Shown here one piece after another: positions 1-7,750 of a stretch of 64,000 bases of DNA (its first letter is position 1; the number at the start of each line of letters is the position of its first letter). The notes beneath the pieces were generated by a model. The model worked only from the letters and a program-made list of their open reading frames with translations, searched no databases and was not told the DNA's origin. Position numbers and translations under genes: made by a program. The DNA comes from Hyphomonas chukchiensis (lineage in GTDB: Bacteria > Pseudomonadota > Alphaproteobacteria > Caulobacterales > Hyphomonadaceae). The stretch lies in NCBI RefSeq assembly GCF_000682695.1, contig NZ_AWFG01000001.1, positions 528,190 through 592,189 on the forward strand. Direction: 5' to 3'.

Positions 1-522
1 CAGGGCCGCCGACAGCGACCAGTAAGGCAGGCCGAACAGGCGGCGCACGCTGTTCAGGTTTGTATTGACCCAGAGCAGGAAATTATAGGCGTGGTCGCCA
101 AGGTGCATGATCCACTTGCGGTCGGCGCGCATCATGCCGTCGAACATGTCGCCATGGACGACGAGATAGCGCTTGCCGTCCTCGCCCAGGTGGACGGCGC
201 GGTTCTTGACGTGGATGTCGCCGAAATTCAGCCGGAAATGCATGAAGGCGCGCAGGAACTCGTCATGGTTGCCGATGATGTATGTGACGTCTGTGCCGCG
301 CTTGGCAGCTGTCAGGATACGGCGGATGGCGTTGGTGTGCGCCTGCGGCCAGTACCATTTCTTCTTGAGGCGCCAGCCATCGATGATGTCGCCGACGAGG
401 TAGAGATGTTCGCTCGTGTTCAGTTTGAGGAAGGCGCAGAGGGCCTCGGCCTGGCTGCCGCGCGAGCCAAGGTGAACATCGGAGATGAAAATCGCGCGGT
501 ATTTGGGCGTGGCCTGGGTCAT
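1..522 (-). CDS. Calcineurin-like metallophosphoesterase, PlcP/LpxH-like (3' end outside window)
   Basis: Hydrolase of the COG2908 metallophosphoesterase family. Members are annotated as UDP-2,3-diacylglucosamine hydrolase-like, but rhizobial members (PlcP) are phosphate-starvation phospholipases C that recycle membrane phospholipids. The first 174 codons are present and the rest lies beyond base 1. Dinuclear metal-site motifs are visible: SDVHLG (D15, H17), GDIID (D45), GNHDE (N85, H86) and VHGD (H123). The start is the ATG at 522, since the next residues lead directly into the first metal motif. A 22-bp-spaced direct repeat resembling a Pho box lies 33-65 bases upstream, which favours the PlcP reading over lipid A synthesis. 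The family call is firm; the substrate is inferred. Confidence 0.82.
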   Translation of the reverse strand, partial: MTQATPKYRAIFISDVHLGSRGSQAEALCAFLKLNTSEHLYLVGDIIDGWRLKKKWYWPQAHTNAIRRILTAAKRGTDVTYIIGNHDEFLRAFMHFRLNFGDIHVKNRAVHLGEDGKRYLVVHGDMFDGMMRADRKWIMHLGDHAYNFLLWVNTNLNSVRRLFGLPYWSLSAAL

Positions 523-554
523 TACAAAACGCCCATACGCTGATTTGAAAAGGC

Positions 555-587
555 TTTTGTGACGGAAAGGCTGCAGTTTTGTGACGG
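555..587 (-). promoter_or_regulatory. Pho-box-like tandem repeat upstream of the metallophosphoesterase
   Basis: On the minus strand the 11-mer CCGTCACAAAA occurs twice, starting exactly 22 bp apart (plus-strand copies 555-565 and 577-587), with CTGCAGC lying in register halfway between. This is the 11-bp periodicity of PhoB sites, whose 7-bp unit is close to CTGTCAC/T followed by an AT-rich tetranucleotide. The last unit is about 33 bases before the ATG at 522, leaving room for a -10 region near 540-550. Direct repeat seen; PhoB identity inferred. Confidence 0.5.
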
Positions 588-596
588 TGGCAGCGC

Positions 597-1160
597 CTAG
601 CTTTCCAGCTCAACATCCCAGTACAGATAGTCCATCCACGTATCATGCAGGTGGTGGGGCGGGAATTTGCGGCCGATTTCCTGCAGCTGGTAATTGTTCG
701 GGCGGAAGGGCTTGTGCTGGAGGTGGACGTCGCAGTCGCGCAGCAGCTTGCCGCCCTTGCGGAGGTTGCAGGGGCTGCAGGCGGCGACGATGTTCTCCCA
801 TGTCGTGCGGCCACCCTTGGAGCGCGGGACGACGTGATCGAAGGTGAGGTTCTCGTGCGTGCCGCAATAGGCGCAGGCAAACCCGTCGCGCAGGAAGACG
901 TTGAAGCGCGTGAAGGCAGGCGGGCGGTCCTGCCGTACAAAGTCGCGCAGGGCGATGACGCTGGGCAGGCGGAACTCGGTTGAGGGGCTGCGCACGACAT
1001 AGTCGTATTCGGCAATGATATCGACGCGGTCGAGGAAGACGGCTTTGACCACTTCCTGCCAAGGCCACAGCGATAGCGGGTAATAGGACAGGGGCCTGAA
1101 GTCGGCGTTCAGAACAAGGGCAGGCCGGCCATGGGGCGGCGCAGAAATGATCTCAGCCAT
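597..1160 (-). CDS. HNH endonuclease family protein
   Basis: A 187-residue protein of the HNH family common in alphaproteobacterial chromosomes as a stand-alone gene. The zinc-binding and catalytic region is clear: CAYC (C96, C99), the FDHVVPRSKGG core with D108 and H109, N123 in the WENIV segment, and CSPC (C128, C131). The N-terminal half carries the conserved PALVLNADFRPLSYYPLS stretch typical of this subfamily. I chose the ATG at 1160, which has GGGGG five bases upstream; an in-frame ATG at 1172 (MGVTMAEI) is the alternative. The cellular role is not established. No toxin or mobile-element partner is adjacent, so a housekeeping nuclease is more likely than a homing element. Confidence 0.85.
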   Translation of the reverse strand: MAEIISAPPHGRPALVLNADFRPLSYYPLSLWPWQEVVKAVFLDRVDIIAEYDYVVRSPSTEFRLPSVIALRDFVRQDRPPAFTRFNVFLRDGFACAYCGTHENLTFDHVVPRSKGGRTTWENIVAACSPCNLRKGGKLLRDCDVHLQHKPFRPNNYQLQEIGRKFPPHHLHDTWMDYLYWDVELES

Positions 1161-1256
1161 GGTGACCCCCATGCGGCACGAGAAGACTGGTAACCTGTTT
1201 GAACCCGCTGAAGGCAGCACTCCTTTGCACGCTCGCCCGTCTGATAGGCGATTCAT

Positions 1257-1272
1257 GTCATGAGATTATGAC
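1257..1272. promoter_or_regulatory. Inverted repeat GTCAT-N6-ATGAC
   Basis: A perfect 5-bp inverted repeat, GTCAT (1257-1261) and ATGAC (1268-1272), separated by six bases in the 134-base gap between the HNH gene start and the 3' end of the glycosylase gene. It lies about 97 bases upstream of the HNH start, so it could be a promoter-proximal operator for that gene. Short palindromes arise by chance, so this is a weak call. The rest of the gap shows nothing else recognisable. Confidence 0.3.
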
Positions 1273-1294
1273 AGTCGGAGACGATTGCAACCAG

Positions 1295-1930
1295 TCAGGA
1301 ACGGGCCTGTTCGGCGCGGTGGGCATGAAGCCAGGCCCAGAGCAGGTGGGCCGCAACACCGCGATTGGGCCGCCAGGCCTCGGCGTGGGCCGTGAAGGCC
1401 TTGATATCCATACGGGTTTCAGAGGCGGAGAGCCGCTTGTGCGCCTCCATCAGGCCGACATCGCCGACCGGGAATGCGTCCATCGCGCCGGTTGCATAAA
1501 GCAGGAACAATTCCGCCGTCCACGGGCCGATGCCCCGGACGGCGAGCAGTTCGCGGCGCGCTTCGTCCAGCGGCGCGGCGCAGACGCGGGCGAGGTCCAG
1601 CTGGCCGGTGACGAGCGATTCGGCAATCGAAGTGAGGTGGGCGACCTTGGGACGCGACTGGCCGCAGGCGCGCAATGCGTCCGGATCGGTGGCGAGAACG
1701 GCTTCGGCGGTGACCTCGCCGAGCAGGGATTCGGTGCGGGCCCAGATGGCGGCGGCGGCACTGAGCGAGATCTGCTGGTGCGAGATCATGCGCGCGAGGG
1801 TGGCATAGGTGGGCGCCGCATCGCGCCAGACCGGCAGGCCCGTTTCGGCATAGGCGCGGGCGAGCGCCGGGTCAGCGGCCGACAGCATCTCGCAGGCGGC
1901 GGTGAGCCTTGCCTGCGACGGGCCTGTCAT
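1295..1930 (-). CDS. DNA-3-methyladenine glycosylase II (AlkA-like, HhH-GPD)
   Basis: Base-excision repair glycosylase that removes alkylated purines. The 211 residues show the helix-hairpin-helix signature VRGIGPWTAELFLLY (131-145) followed by the catalytic aspartate D157 in FPVGDVGL, the diagnostic HhH-GPD layout. The protein lacks the N-terminal beta domain of E. coli AlkA, so it is the short form. It is the last gene of the ftsE operon; its ATG overlaps the stop of the DUF2125 gene by 4 bp, which suggests translational coupling. There is no Ada-type operator nearby and the Ada-like alkyltransferase lies about 7 kb away, so no adaptive-response link is visible. Confidence 0.88.
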   Translation of the reverse strand: MTGPSQARLTAACEMLSAADPALARAYAETGLPVWRDAAPTYATLARMISHQQISLSAAAAIWARTESLLGEVTAEAVLATDPDALRACGQSRPKVAHLTSIAESLVTGQLDLARVCAAPLDEARRELLAVRGIGPWTAELFLLYATGAMDAFPVGDVGLMEAHKRLSASETRMDIKAFTAHAEAWRPNRGVAAHLLWAWLHAHRAEQARS

Positions 1931-2973
1931 GGCGCGGGGACCGGTATCTGACCGACCACGATCGTGCCGATCTTGACCTGGTTGTTCTCGACCGTGAACA
2001 TCAGGAAGCCGTCATTGGCCGAGGCCGTTTCCAGCGTTGCGACGGTGGCCTGTTCCTGCAGGCGCCAGCGATTGGCGGCCTTGAGCGCAGCCTTGAGGCC
2101 CTCGGGATCGTCGATGCGAACACCGAACGATCCGTTCACCAGCGCGTTTTCCACGGTCAGCGTGCCCTTGGCGCCGAAATGGAGCGGGCCCCAGTTCAGC
2201 AGTAGCTGCCCCAGCTCCACGCCGCCGCCGAGTTCAAGATACGCATCGTACAGCTTGTCGAGCTTGCCGCCGCTGCGGACCCAGGCGGGATAGAAGTTGT
2301 GGATCTCGGCAATGAGGCGGCTGGCCTGCAGATCGGTGCCGAGCCATGGCGCTTCGACCGGAGCTGCATCAATCGTGAGCGCATCCCATTGCAGGGCGAC
2401 CAGAAGATCGTCGGCATTTTCCGGGCGGGGGGCGAGGTTCAGCGAGAAGGCCTTGGCCGTGTAGGCGTGGCCGTCGATCAGGGCGGACACATCATTGAGG
2501 GAGAGCGCCGCGCGGTGCAGGCCGTCAGCCGTCCAGGAGAGGCTGGCGGCGGACTTGCCGTCAATGTCGAACGTGTGGCGAATGCCCTGAACGTCTGTCA
2601 CGAGGTTGCGGCCCGGCGAGCGGGCGATGAGGTGATGCCAGTTCCACGGCTGCATCACGACCTGCAGCTGCTCGCCCTGCCAGCTGGCCATGCTGGGCGG
2701 CTGGTAGTGCGGCTTGGTGAACTCAAGGGCGAAGCGGAAGGGATAACCACCAATCTTCCGCGATTCATAATCGACGATTGCGCCGCGCGCCCGCTCGGCC
2801 GCGACCCATTCGCCGACGCCGTGCTCGATTTCACCGCGCGCATAGACCCAATAGGCGGAATAGGCGCCGATCAGCGCGAAGAGCAGCAGGAAGGGAAAGA
2901 ACAGCCAGAAGCGCGAGCGGCGGCGCTCTTCGACAGGCTGCACGAGGCCCGGATCATTCCAGTAATTGCTCAT
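1927..2973 (-). CDS. DUF2125 domain-containing protein
   Basis: A 348-residue protein of the alphaproteobacterial DUF2125 family, function unknown. A charged N-terminus (EERRRSR) is followed by one hydrophobic segment at about residues 22-45, so it should be anchored in the inner membrane with most of the chain in the periplasm. The SRKIGGYPFRFALEF stretch near residue 70 is a family hallmark. Both ends overlap neighbours by 4 bp (plsC upstream, glycosylase downstream), placing it in the ftsE-to-glycosylase operon. The periplasmic beta-rich body resembles AsmA-like lipid-handling proteins, but that is only an impression. Confidence 0.8.
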   Translation of the reverse strand: MSNYWNDPGLVQPVEERRRSRFWLFFPFLLLFALIGAYSAYWVYARGEIEHGVGEWVAAERARGAIVDYESRKIGGYPFRFALEFTKPHYQPPSMASWQGEQLQVVMQPWNWHHLIARSPGRNLVTDVQGIRHTFDIDGKSAASLSWTADGLHRAALSLNDVSALIDGHAYTAKAFSLNLAPRPENADDLLVALQWDALTIDAAPVEAPWLGTDLQASRLIAEIHNFYPAWVRSGGKLDKLYDAYLELGGGVELGQLLLNWGPLHFGAKGTLTVENALVNGSFGVRIDDPEGLKAALKAANRWRLQEQATVATLETASANDGFLMFTVENNQVKIGTIVVGQIPVPAP

Positions 2974-3737
2974 GTGGGCTGCCTGTCCTCGTTCGGTTGC
3001 GTGCGGCCCTGAATGGCGAGCCCTTCGGTTACAAGCCTATCCGTCGCGGTTTCTATGTCGCTTTCAAGGCGCTTCATCAACGTCTTCCGGTCCAGCCCCG
3101 CCGGAATGACGGGCAGGAATTCGTAGACGATACGGCCCGGGCGGCGCAGCGTTCCGTGCGCGGGCCAGCAGAGCCCGGCATTGGTGGCCACCGGCAGCAC
3201 GGGCACGTCCAGCGCCTTGTAGAGCGCCACGACGCCAGCGGCATGGTAATGCGGCGGCGCACCCGGCGCGCTGCGTGTGCCTTCCGGGAAGATGACGACC
3301 TGACGCCCCTGCCCCGTTGGCACTTTCGCCTTGGCCTGTTTGACCATGGAGCGCAGCGTCTTGGTGCTGCCGGCCCGGTCAATCGGGATCATGTCGCTCT
3401 TCAGGGCATACCAGCCAAGAAAGGGATACCAGAGCAGTTCGCGCTTCATGATGATCAGGCTGTCGCGCAAAGTGATGAAGGGCACGAAGATGTCGAACAT
3501 GCACTGGTGCTTGCCGGCATACATGAACGGGCCATCGGGGATGTTTTCGAGTCCGCGGAATTCGGTCTCGATGCCGCAGATCACTTTCATGCCCCAGCGC
3601 AGCGATTGTGCGTAAATCCGGATGCCCCGCATGATGACAACGCGCGGCAGGACAAGCGCGATGATGAACACCGTGCCCATCAGGGCCATCATGCCATAGA
3701 GATAGGCAACAAAGAGAAGGGAGCGCAGCTGCATCAT
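2970..3737 (-). CDS. plsC: 1-acyl-sn-glycerol-3-phosphate acyltransferase
   Basis: Membrane acyltransferase that converts lysophosphatidic acid to phosphatidic acid, the second acylation of phospholipid synthesis. In 255 residues the catalytic H-x4-D motif reads HQCMFD (H77, D82) and the substrate-binding motif reads FPEGTRS (150-156). An N-terminal hydrophobic segment lies at about 5-35. The gene begins with ATGATG, so the exact start is uncertain by one codon. It lies 20 bases after ydcF and overlaps the DUF2125 gene by 4 bp. Its place in the ftsEX operon ties membrane-lipid supply to division genes at the transcript level. Confidence 0.92.
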   Translation of the reverse strand: MMQLRSLLFVAYLYGMMALMGTVFIIALVLPRVVIMRGIRIYAQSLRWGMKVICGIETEFRGLENIPDGPFMYAGKHQCMFDIFVPFITLRDSLIIMKRELLWYPFLGWYALKSDMIPIDRAGSTKTLRSMVKQAKAKVPTGQGRQVVIFPEGTRSAPGAPPHYHAAGVVALYKALDVPVLPVATNAGLCWPAHGTLRRPGRIVYEFLPVIPAGLDRKTLMKRLESDIETATDRLVTEGLAIQGRTQPNEDRQPT

Positions 3738-3757
3738 GGACGGGCAGGTTTAGACCT

Positions 3758-4342
3758 TCAGCCGAGTGCCGTCACCCGCCACTTTGCCCATTCTGTCAGT
3801 ACGCCGCGAAACGACTTGGGATCGCGCAGGACCGCAGACGGATCCACCACGGTCCTGACAGGATATGGCTGCAGCTCGAGATCGGGCATGGCCCGGTGCA
3901 GCAGCAGCAGGCTGCGCTGCATGTGATAGTCGGATGTCACGATAATCAGGCGCGTATAGCCGTGTTCATAGGCCCAGGCGGCTGTTTCCTCGGCATTGCC
4001 AATGGTCGTTTCGGCCCGGTAGCCGATATCGACACAGCAGGCATAGGTTTCAGGCGCGCCGCCGGCCAGCGTGATGAGATCATCCATGCCGACATCCGGG
4101 TTGACGCCGGAAATGAGCAATCGCTCACCGCGCCCGGCCGTGACGAGATCCACCCCGGCTGCGATCCGCATGCCTGAGCCGCCCGTCAGGGCGACAACGC
4201 CGTCCGCCTCATGCGCAACAGCGGGCACTGATTCGGCCGCACGATTGGCAAAGGCGAAGAAATCAAACGTGATTCCGGCCAGCGCCACAAAGAAGAGGGC
4301 GGGCAGGATTCCGAGGGACCGGGAGGTGGGTTTGCGTTTCAC
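3758..4342 (-). CDS. YdcF/SanA/ElyC family protein (DUF218)
   Basis: A 194-residue protein with an N-terminal membrane segment (about 11-30) and a DUF218 Rossmann-like domain. VVALTGGSGMRI (49-60) is the usual first beta-loop, and SDYHMQRSLLLL marks the conserved second half. Relatives ElyC and SanA affect envelope integrity and peptidoglycan precursor metabolism in E. coli, but the reaction is not known. The start is a GTG at 4342, overlapping the ftsX stop by 4 bp (GTGA), so translation is probably coupled to FtsX. The substrate cannot be named from sequence. Confidence 0.83.
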   Translation of the reverse strand: MKRKPTSRSLGILPALFFVALAGITFDFFAFANRAAESVPAVAHEADGVVALTGGSGMRIAAGVDLVTAGRGERLLISGVNPDVGMDDLITLAGGAPETYACCVDIGYRAETTIGNAEETAAWAYEHGYTRLIIVTSDYHMQRSLLLLHRAMPDLELQPYPVRTVVDPSAVLRDPKSFRGVLTEWAKWRVTALG

Positions 4343-5214
4343 ATGACGCCTTTCAGGGCGCGGATCACGGTTATGCGGGCCGCAAGACGGGCGGCAAAGC
4401 CGGCAATGACGGGCGTGATCACGAGAATGACGAGGTCGAAAAAGTCGAGGCTGAGCTCTGGCAGCAGGCCGGACCGGCCGCCATGGGCCTGCACAGTGAA
4501 GATCATCAGCGCTGCTGCGCCGAGCGCCATGAGCGCGCCGACAGAGCCCGCCCTGAGGCCCAGAATCCAGAAGCGACGCTCGAACAGGCCCGCTATGAAC
4601 CGGTCGCGCGCGCCTGCCAGATGGAGCACATCCACAATATCGCGCCGCGCCAGCAGGGCGGCATGGGTGGCAAAGGCAATGACGGCGACAGCCGTGGAGA
4701 CGAGCAGCGCAACCGCGATCATGGCGGTCATGCGGGCAATGGCGAGCACGCGGCGGACATCGCCTGCCCAGTCGGCATGTTCATCCACGGCGCTGGCAAT
4801 GCCGGCCTCTGTGAGTTTGCGGGCAATTGTCGGGCCCATGTCGGTCACATTCGGGTCTGCCTTGACCGCAACGAGCTGTGGCAGCGGCAGGCTGTCGGGC
4901 AGGCCGCGACTGCCGAAATTGGGTTCAAGTAGCGCATCGATCTCGTTCTTGGAGAAGACGCGCACGTCGCGGACGCCCTCGATCTGGCGGATGATCTTGG
5001 CCGCATCATCGGCGCCGCGCCGGTCGGCATCGGGCAGGCTGACGGTGAGTTCGCCCTGCACTTCCGCCGTCCAGCTCTTTGCCGCGCCATAGGTCGACTT
5101 GGCCGAGAGGGCCGCAAGCGCCGCCAGGAAGCAGAGGGCGCCGACGACGAAGAAGAGGGCGGCTTCGCGCACATCCTCGACCGGCAGGAGCGGGGTTTCC
5201 TTCACGCGCGGCAT
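4339..5214 (-). CDS. ftsX: Cell division ABC transporter permease FtsX
   Basis: Inner-membrane partner of the FtsE ATPase. The FtsEX complex acts at the divisome by controlling periplasmic peptidoglycan hydrolases. The 291-residue chain has the FtsX topology: a first hydrophobic segment near 23-42, a periplasmic domain of roughly 120 residues, then three more membrane segments near 170-195, 215-237 and 255-280. It sits 3 bases after ftsE and overlaps ydcF. The identity rests on topology and on the ftsE neighbour more than on long motifs, because FtsX is weakly conserved. Confidence 0.9.
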   Translation of the reverse strand: MPRVKETPLLPVEDVREAALFFVVGALCFLAALAALSAKSTYGAAKSWTAEVQGELTVSLPDADRRGADDAAKIIRQIEGVRDVRVFSKNEIDALLEPNFGSRGLPDSLPLPQLVAVKADPNVTDMGPTIARKLTEAGIASAVDEHADWAGDVRRVLAIARMTAMIAVALLVSTAVAVIAFATHAALLARRDIVDVLHLAGARDRFIAGLFERRFWILGLRAGSVGALMALGAAALMIFTVQAHGGRSGLLPELSLDFFDLVILVITPVIAGFAARLAARITVIRALKGVM

Positions 5215-5217
5215 GGG

Positions 5218-5967
5218 TCAGCCCCCCAATCCGGGATCTGTGCGCCGCCGCGCGGCCTGCCCGCCGAACTCGACATCCTGCACGAGAAGGCGATTGGTCA
5301 GCCGGTAGACGGGGGCTTCGACCTGGCGGACGAGGCCGAGGTCGTGCGTGGCGATGATGACCGTGGTCTGGCGCCTTTTGTTCAGTTCCAGAAAGAGGCG
5401 CATCAGGCGCGTGCCCATTTCGGGGTCAACGTTGCCCGTAGGCTCGTCGGCGATGAGGATATCGGGCTGCGTCACGACGGCGCGGGCAATGGCGACGCGC
5501 TGCTGTTCACCACCCGAAAGTGTCGGCGGCTTGGCGTGGAGGCGCTGACCAAGACCGACCCAGGCGAGCAATTCCTCAACATCGGCGCGGTAGTCGGCCT
5601 CGCGGCGCCCCAGAACGCGCAATGGAAGCGCGACATTCTCATAGGCCGAGAGATGCTCCAGAAGCCGGAATTCCTGAAATACGACGCCCACCCGGCGGCG
5701 CAGGGCCGAGAGCTGGTCACGCGTGAGATTGCTGGTGGGACGGCCAAACAGGCTGACCTCGCCCTTGCTGGGTTTCAGGGCGAGATACAGAAGTTTCAGA
5801 AGACTTGTCTTGCCAGCGCCCGAGGCACCCGTCAGGAAGCTGAACGAGCCGGGTTTCAGGACGAGATCAATGTCGCTAAGTATGTCTTCGGAAGTGTCAT
5901 AGCGGAGCGATACCGAATCTAATCGAACGGCGACATCTTCAAAGAGGTCGTGTCGTGGATGGGTCAT
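5218..5967 (-). CDS. ftsE: Cell division ATP-binding protein FtsE
   Basis: ABC ATPase of the FtsEX complex, 249 residues, slightly longer than the usual 220-230. Walker A is GASGAGKT (47-54), the signature is LSGGEQQR (150-157) and Walker B is ILIADEPTG (170-178). The start ATG at 5967 has GGAG close upstream. It opens a minus-strand operon of six tightly packed genes, ftsE-ftsX-ydcF-plsC-DUF2125-glycosylase. About 63 bases separate it from the divergent DUF3426 gene, so both promoters must lie in that short interval. Confidence 0.95.
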   Translation of the reverse strand: MTHPRHDLFEDVAVRLDSVSLRYDTSEDILSDIDLVLKPGSFSFLTGASGAGKTSLLKLLYLALKPSKGEVSLFGRPTSNLTRDQLSALRRRVGVVFQEFRLLEHLSAYENVALPLRVLGRREADYRADVEELLAWVGLGQRLHAKPPTLSGGEQQRVAIARAVVTQPDILIADEPTGNVDPEMGTRLMRLFLELNKRRQTTVIIATHDLGLVRQVEAPVYRLTNRLLVQDVEFGGQAARRRTDPGLGG

Positions 5968-6030
5968 GGGCTCCTGCCTGTCAGCTCAGGCTATTGGTTT
6001 AATGGGGCGAATTGCGGGAAAGACCAAGTC

Positions 6031-6771
6031 ATGATCCTCACCTGTCCCTCGTGTGAGACCCAGTATTTCGCCGATGACTCAACAATCGGTGAAAGCGGGC
6101 GAACCGTAACCTGCGCGACCTGCGGCCATAGCTGGTTCGTGAACCCGCAGGGCCTGCCCGGGCATGAGCCTGCGGCCGCCGCCCCGGCCGCGCATGAAGT
6201 GTACCGGGAACGGGTGCGCGAGCAACGCCGCCGCAAGAGCCGGTTTGCCGCGCTGGTCTCGTGGATCGTAACGGCTGCAGTGTTTTTCACGCTGGGCCTC
6301 GCCGCCATCATTTTCCGCAATGACGTGGTCAAGGTCTGGCCCGAATCAGCAACGGCCTACAAGCGGGTCGGCTTCTCGGTGAACCGTTTCGGGCTGGAAT
6401 TCAGCGATATCGAGCGCAGCCGGACCTTCAATGACACGATCCCGGTCGTCACCGTGTCCGGCAAAGTGATCAATGTGGCCCGCAGCACGGTCGAGACGCC
6501 CGCCGTGCGCGTGGGCCTGATGGACGAGCGCGGCAAGGAAGTGGCCCTGAAATATGGCAGCGTGACCCCGGCCGCGCTGAGCGCCGGGTCGACCGGCGAG
6601 TTCAAGATCGTGCTTGAGCAGGCGCCGATGGAGAGTTTCGAGATCGAGCTGTCCTTCGTTGACCGGGCCGATGTGCCGCCTGAACCCGAACCCGTGCCGG
6701 AAACGGCTTCCCCAACCGACGAAGCCGCGCCGAACCTCGCCACGTCCGATGCCGAAAGCCCCACGGAATGA
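6031..6771 (+). CDS. Zinc-ribbon / DUF3426 membrane protein
   Basis: A 246-residue protein beginning with an MJ0042-type zinc ribbon: C5, C8, C28 and C31 in two CxxC pairs. A single membrane segment follows at about 80-103, then a periplasmic DUF3426 domain and an acidic, proline-rich tail rich in Glu and Ala. I took the ATG at 6031 rather than the in-frame one at 5950 because the zinc ribbon normally starts at the very N-terminus and GGGAAAG precedes it. It is divergent from ftsE and overlaps hpt by 4 bp. This arrangement recurs in alphaproteobacteria; function unknown. Confidence 0.82.
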   Translation: MILTCPSCETQYFADDSTIGESGRTVTCATCGHSWFVNPQGLPGHEPAAAAPAAHEVYRERVREQRRRKSRFAALVSWIVTAAVFFTLGLAAIIFRNDVVKVWPESATAYKRVGFSVNRFGLEFSDIERSRTFNDTIPVVTVSGKVINVARSTVETPAVRVGLMDERGKEVALKYGSVTPAALSAGSTGEFKIVLEQAPMESFEIELSFVDRADVPPEPEPVPETASPTDEAAPNLATSDAESPTE

Positions 6772-7298
6772 GTGACATGCCCCCGATTGAAGTCCTCGTC
6801 ACCGAGGACGAGCTGATGGCCCGCATTGAAGAGCTGGCAGATGCGCTTGCGCCCAGCCTGCAGGGGGACTGGTCGGCCGTGTCCATCCTGATCGGGGCAA
6901 CGCCGTTTACGTCAGACCTGATGAAGGCGCTGGCACGGCGCAACATTCACCCGGTGCTGGATGTGATCTGGCTGGAAAGCTATCGCGATGCGCGCGAAAG
7001 CTCGGGCCGGGTAGTCGTGCGGGCCGATCTTGGCCGATCGGTCGAGGGGCGCGGCGTGCTGTTGCTGGATGATGTGTTCGACACCGGCCGCACGCTGGCC
7101 TTTGCCAAGGCGCACCTGCTGGCCAAGGGCGCACGCCAGGTGATCACCTGCGCGCTGACGCAGAAGCCATGGGCCCCGCGCGGCGAGGACGGGGTCGACT
7201 TCTGCGCCTTCGATTCACCTGGGCGCTACCTTGTCGGCTATGGCATGGATGATGCGGGCAAGTATCGCGGCCTGCCCTATATCGGCGCGCTGGACTAG
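6768..7298 (+). CDS. hpt: Hypoxanthine phosphoribosyltransferase
   Basis: Purine-salvage enzyme that joins hypoxanthine or guanine to PRPP to give IMP or GMP in the cytoplasm. The PRPP-binding loop VLLLDDVFDTGRTL spans 97-110 of the 176 residues, and the downstream FVGY-like motif reads YLVGYGMDD. Its ATG overlaps the DUF3426 stop (ATGA). Its own stop overlaps the stop region of the convergent MAPEG gene by 4 bp, leaving no room for an independent terminator between them. Confidence 0.9.
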   Translation: MSDMPPIEVLVTEDELMARIEELADALAPSLQGDWSAVSILIGATPFTSDLMKALARRNIHPVLDVIWLESYRDARESSGRVVVRADLGRSVEGRGVLLLDDVFDTGRTLAFAKAHLLAKGARQVITCALTQKPWAPRGEDGVDFCAFDSPGRYLVGYGMDDAGKYRGLPYIGALD

Positions 7299-7687
7299 GT
7301 CAGCGCGTACCAGATACAGGCGCCCGCCGTTACCAAGAGGACGATCAGGCTGATCAACGTGCCGACAAGGCGTCCGAAACTGCTGCCTGAAGATCCACCG
7401 AGACCGATGGCATGCAGGACGCGGCCAAGCAGGAAACTGCCCCCAAGGACGTGGATGAGCAGCGTCGGCGCGGCAAGCCCGGCAAGCCCCAGCAGCCCCA
7501 GCAGGACAATTGGCACGTCCTCGACAGCATTGCCCTGAACCCGGATCGCGCGCTGGAGCGCCTCATTGGCACCGTCGCCAAAGCCGACTTTCTCGGACGT
7601 GCGCACACGTCCGACATTCATCTTCAGGGCCAGCATGAGCAGGCAAAAAAGTCCGATATAAAGTGTAGCAGCTGCAAAAGCTGTCAT
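7295..7687 (-). CDS. MAPEG family membrane protein
   Basis: A 130-residue integral membrane protein of the MAPEG family (membrane-associated proteins in eicosanoid and glutathione metabolism). Four hydrophobic segments are visible. The conserved RVQGNAVEDVP motif (around 49-59) corresponds to the RxxNxxE(D) glutathione-contact region of the family, and LGRVLHAIGL lies near residue 90. The ATG at 7687 is preceded by GGAGG. Bacterial members are often glutathione transferase-like, but the substrate here cannot be predicted. Confidence 0.88.
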   Translation of the reverse strand: MTAFAAATLYIGLFCLLMLALKMNVGRVRTSEKVGFGDGANEALQRAIRVQGNAVEDVPIVLLGLLGLAGLAAPTLLIHVLGGSFLLGRVLHAIGLGGSSGSSFGRLVGTLISLIVLLVTAGACIWYALT

Positions 7688-7750
7688 TGTCGGTCCTCCC
7701 GTTTTGCGGGGAACTTAGCTCAGTTTACGCATCCTGCACGGATTATCTTG

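Noticed and set aside
597..1160. HNH gene as a mobile intron or toxin nuclease
   Set aside because: No intron, phage or immunity gene is adjacent, and the subfamily is a stable chromosomal one in alphaproteobacteria.
5999..6013. TTAA-N7-AATT between ftsE and the DUF3426 gene, resembling a CtrA site
   Set aside because: The CtrA consensus is TTAA-N7-TTAA; the second half does not match and half-sites are common.
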